Part shown: piece by piece, positions 61,051 to 64,000 of the stretch | Layout: every line of letters begins with the position of its first letter | Position numbering within the stretch: the stretch's first letter is position 1 | Origin: Castanea sativa | Lineage: Eukaryota; Streptophyta; Magnoliopsida; Fagales; Fagaceae | Direction of reading: 5' to 3' | Length of the DNA: 64,000 nucleotides | Assembly (NCBI RefSeq): GCF_040712315.1 | Contig: NC_134017.1 | Location: forward strand, 10,570,001 to 10,634,000 | Notes under the pieces: generated by a model | What the model saw: the letters and a program-made list of their open reading frames with translations, nothing else | Told to the model about the DNA's origin: nothing | Databases searched by the model: none | Translations under genes and position numbers: made by a program

Positions 61051-61090
<40 letters not shown>

Positions 61091-61107
<17 letters not shown>

Positions 61108-61266
61108 TTTTTTTTGAGAGAGTTTCAACCTATGGCGTATGCTTCTGATGATAAGCTCTTTATCATTAGACCAAGACACCAATCAGTTTTTGGTGTAGAT
61201 GGAGATTGAACTCCAGATCTCTTATACAACCATTAGAGACTTTACCAGTTGAACTAACTAGAACCC
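61091..61266 (-). mobile_element. Dimeric tRNA-derived SINE (unit 3)
   Basis: This is the counterpart of 10782-10950, with a longer poly-T on the plus strand. It lies about 120 bases before the array exit. Confidence 0.72.
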
Positions 61267-61382
61267 ACAAAGTTTAATATAATTAAAGATAGGAAGTTTT
61301 TAACAAATCTTTATAAATATTAAATTCAATTAAATTAGATATTATAATTATGACATGGAATATTGTGAGGCCAAGCGCTTAT

Positions 61383-61446
61383 ATAGTGAAATTTCATGAG
61401 ATCGACAAAAAGTTAAACGTCTCCGGTTTTATATATATAGATATAG

Positions 61447-61499
<53 letters not shown>

Positions 61500-62395
61500 T
61501 ATTTGACGATAAAATATTTTAACAGTTGAGTTAACTAAAATTCAACATATTTTTATCTATATATCAATTTTTTTCCCAAGAAGCCAAAAAATACCAAAAT
61601 TACCCTTAGTTAATTTTGAAAATTGCTAAAAGTGCCCTTGAGAATCATCAAACAAGCATTAAACCGAGTAGAAGCCTCCCAAAACTATAATTTTGCCTTG
61701 ATTGCCCTAAAATTATAGATCTCACACAAAATTTACAATTTTACCCCAAAATTACTAGTTTCATCTCGAAAGTACAATTTTGCCCTTGAAATCACATATT
61801 CACTCCAAAACACTCAAAATTGTAATTATGCTCCTCAATTTTGCAAATAGATCATAGACAACAACCCCATGCTATAATAAAGGCAATATCATTCCAAAAA
61901 TATCATTAAGCACAATGTCACATGAACATGAACATTGTTCTTAATTTGTTCAATGTTTTTTACTTTTTCAAGATATTTGACAAAGAATGGACAACTGTGG
62001 CTACCTCAACTTACTCTCCTTATCATTAAAATGTAAAAAGATGACAAAACCCTAATTTCAATTGGAAAACAAATTGGGCCATGAAAACCTTTCAAACACC
62101 TCAAATAGCAAAAAATGGTTAACTTAGGATAAACTCAAGAGTTTTGTAGCAAAATGCGAGGTTTGACCAACTCTAACAAGAAAATCCAACATTCTGATCT
62201 AATCAATTTTCACACAAACAAAAAAATGTTTAAATTGCCTTTAAAATGGTTGGTTGATCACAAAGATCATATTTAAATCGAACAAAATATCGTGAAAGCA
62301 CAAAATTTTCCACAAAGCACATGAAAAATTAGCTAAGTATGGAAAGTTTAACATAAATTTGACTAAGTATGAAAATTTTAACCTAAATTTGACTT
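61383..62395. repeat. Diverged paralog of the start of a unit (array exit)
   Basis: Follows the same order as 11605-12595 and 26850-27850, including the TA tract and the AAAATTACCCTT phrases, but with about 8% differences in a 140-base sample I compared, against about 1% or less within the units. Homology stops near 62395, before the PGG exon would occur. Confidence 0.75.
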
Positions 62396-62817
62396 CAATC
62401 AAAACTTAGTTAAATGATCTTAGAATCGTGCGGGTCAAAATAATTTCTTTTCTTTTTTTTGATTTTTTTTTTTTGTGTTTTTAATGTGTGCGTCTGCTTA
62501 TGTGTAAAGACAAAATTATTTTGTTTAAAATTTTTTTAAGGCGAGTTGTTTATTTTGGGTAAAATTAGTCGTTTGGCCCTAATTGTTTTTATTTTTCTAT
62601 CGATAATTTTTGTTATTGGACTAAATTTTTTGGCCTTGTATTTTTTTTTTTTTTTTTTTTTTTACATTTTAGATGTATAAATTTTTTTTTATGGCCTTTA
62701 AAGTAAGGAAAATGCTAGAGTTACAACTTTTTTTACAAATTGTTGATATGGTGAGTAGTTACTAATAAGGAAAAATGTGATGTAAATGGTTGGCCTAAAT
62801 GTGAAGCAGTAAGAATG
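62396..62817. other. Unique flank, with the left end of an interrupted MITE
   Basis: T-rich DNA. From 62707 the phrase GGAAAATGCTAGAGTTACAAC pairs, inverted, with AGAGTAATGCTATAATCACA at 63613-63633, so the solo LTR at 62823 probably sits within a foldback MITE. Confidence 0.45.
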
Positions 62818-62822
62818 TGTAC

Positions 62823-63575
62823 TATGAGGACAGGCAAACTAAGCACATTCATTGGGCTATGGGCCATGCCCAAGGACGAGAGAACACCCGAGGATGGTTG
62901 CAGGGTTTGTATGGGCCAAGGAGAAAGAAGGAGAGTGATGAAGCAACCGAGGCTCCCGAGGAGCTAAGCCACCTCGGAAGAGCTTTAGGGAGTTAACCAT
63001 TTTGGGAAGATAAGCTTCAGGGAAAGTAGTAAAGCAGGGCCAACAGAAAAAGAAGAAATATCTAAGAAAGAGGCTATCACCACCACATTAAATGCACTGC
63101 ACCAAATGAACTGGCCGCATTTATGGAGAAATGACACCTGAATAGTGTTATCCCAGCTCATATCCCCTCACAAAACTTCTAGGAGGTCCTGATGGAACAA
63201 GCATCCAAGGGATTTCTTAAGAAATCAACAGGTAGAAGGCTGAGATGGAGAAGTGAGGGACTATATAAGGGAATGTCGACCACAAAAATGTGGCATTTAA
63301 TGAGAGAAGGAAGAAAAAAAGAGAGAATACACTGTACATAGTTAAACTTAATCTAATATAAGAACTTCTCGTCCTTGGACTTGACCAAGGAACATTATAT
63401 CTATCAATTTGCATATTGAATCATGTCTGTTTAGTTATTATTTGCTAAGGCCTGAAATTAATTTGATAGGAAGTTTTCTTGTTAAGCCCACTCTCTAACA
63501 AATACATTGTGTTAGGTTTGCTGGGCCATCATCCACTATTCTTGGTGGGCTGAAGGTCGAACCACGTTCCTTATA
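62823..63575 (+). mobile_element. Solo LTR, 753 bp (same family as 52275)
   Basis: Target duplication TGTAC (62818-62822 and 63576-63580). It starts TATGAGGACAGG (TG decayed to TA) and ends GTTCCTTATA. It shares with 52275-53027 the ACTGCACC..., CTGGCCGCATTTATG and CCCACTCTCTAACAAAT phrases. A TATATAAGGG box near 63262 may be the promoter. Confidence 0.75.
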
Positions 63576-63580
63576 TGTAC

Positions 63581-64000
63581 CTAAATAGTTTGTAATAATG
63601 TTATAGATAAGTTTGTGATTATAGCATTACTCTTAAAGAATTCAATGATAATGTTAAGAGGGCAAAGTTTAATTTTATAGAAAAAAAATTGCTAAAATTA
63701 ATACATATATACATATACTAGTATTTTTTTTTTTTTTTTAATATTTGGGGGTTGGGAGACCATTGCTCCCAAAGTCAATGTATAACTTGCTATCAAAATT
63801 TAGATAAGTTTACATCAAATTCACACTTTTTAATTAATAAAAACTTAGTCTTACATATTGTGCATTTATAATGTCATTGATATCTTCTTTTATTTTTGCC
63901 AAATGCCTTATAACTGAATTAGTAGCTCTCCATGCACAAAGTGATTGTGTGACTGGGGAGAAAGGATTCAAGCTGCAGGGTTAGCAACATATTGTAATTA
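63581..64000. other. Gene-free right flank
   Basis: AT-rich; it includes the right end of the interrupted MITE (to 63633) and a poly-T run near 63725. I see no gene or further element ends. Confidence 0.4.

Larger units (their letters stand above)
26304..61382. repeat. Tandem-array unit 3 (long, ancestral form, about 35.1 kb)
   Basis: This unit starts and ends at the same points as unit 2 but is longer by about 19.8 kb (about 38365-58146). The extra segment contains the rest of the LTR retrotransposon, and that element has a target duplication on both sides. Units 1 and 2 have only the 5' LTR and part of gag. This polarity makes unit 3 the older form. After 61382 the sequence stops matching the units at high identity and continues as a more diverged paralog. 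Confidence 0.75.

Noticed and set aside
1..64000. An undescribed multi-gene biological system
   Set aside because: Apart from the PGG exon all supportable coding sequence is decayed retroelement; no co-oriented gene set or novel conserved protein is visible.

Overview
The window is AT-rich plant nuclear DNA with no complete, recognisable host gene. It is built from plant transposable elements: LTR retrotransposons with a tRNA-iMet-type primer site, hAT, PIF/Harbinger and Mutator-like non-autonomous elements, and tRNA-derived SINEs, with many (TA)n tracts. The only host-like coding sequence is the C-terminal PGG domain of ankyrin-PGG (ACD6/ITN1-like) membrane proteins. Together this points to a eudicot, probably woody; Fagaceae is my guess and cannot be proved from the sequence.

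Main structure: a tandem array. A unit of about 15.25 kb, nearly identical between copies, runs from before base 1 to about 61382. I place the unit joints at 11066/11067 and 26303/26304, and the array exit at 61382. Unit 1 is 1-11066 (clipped on the left), unit 2 is 11067-26303, and unit 3 is 26304-61382. Unit 3 is about 19.8 kb longer because it keeps a segment (about 38365-58146) that units 1 and 2 lack. Units 1 and 2 break off inside an LTR retrotransposon that is complete, with target-site duplication, in unit 3. The long form is therefore ancestral and the short units carry a deletion that was later amplified.

Inside each unit, in window order from a joint: an old 530-bp segment, about 1 kb of intron-like DNA, the orphan PGG exon (minus strand), unrecognised DNA, a 619-bp hAT element, a small hAT element carrying the LTR retrotransposon, then (after the deletion in units 1 and 2) a second hAT element with GCGGT-rich sequence, a Mutator-like element with a strong hairpin, and a dimeric tRNA-derived SINE.

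The segment found only in unit 3 holds the rest of the retrotransposon (36841-42753, nested in a 417-bp hAT element, itself hosting an antisense solo LTR), a decayed RNase H fragment, three solo-LTR or MITE insertions, a PIF/Harbinger element, and two further diverged copies of an older 2.7-kb tandem repeat (P-Q) whose first copy lies in every unit. The old copies provide natural empty sites for several insertions.

From 61383 to about 62395 the sequence is a clearly more diverged relative of the beginning of a unit. The array then ends in DNA with another solo LTR (62823-63575). I found no rRNA or tRNA gene, no CRISPR, no operon-like gene set, and no sign of a new multi-gene system. The interest is in the structural history.
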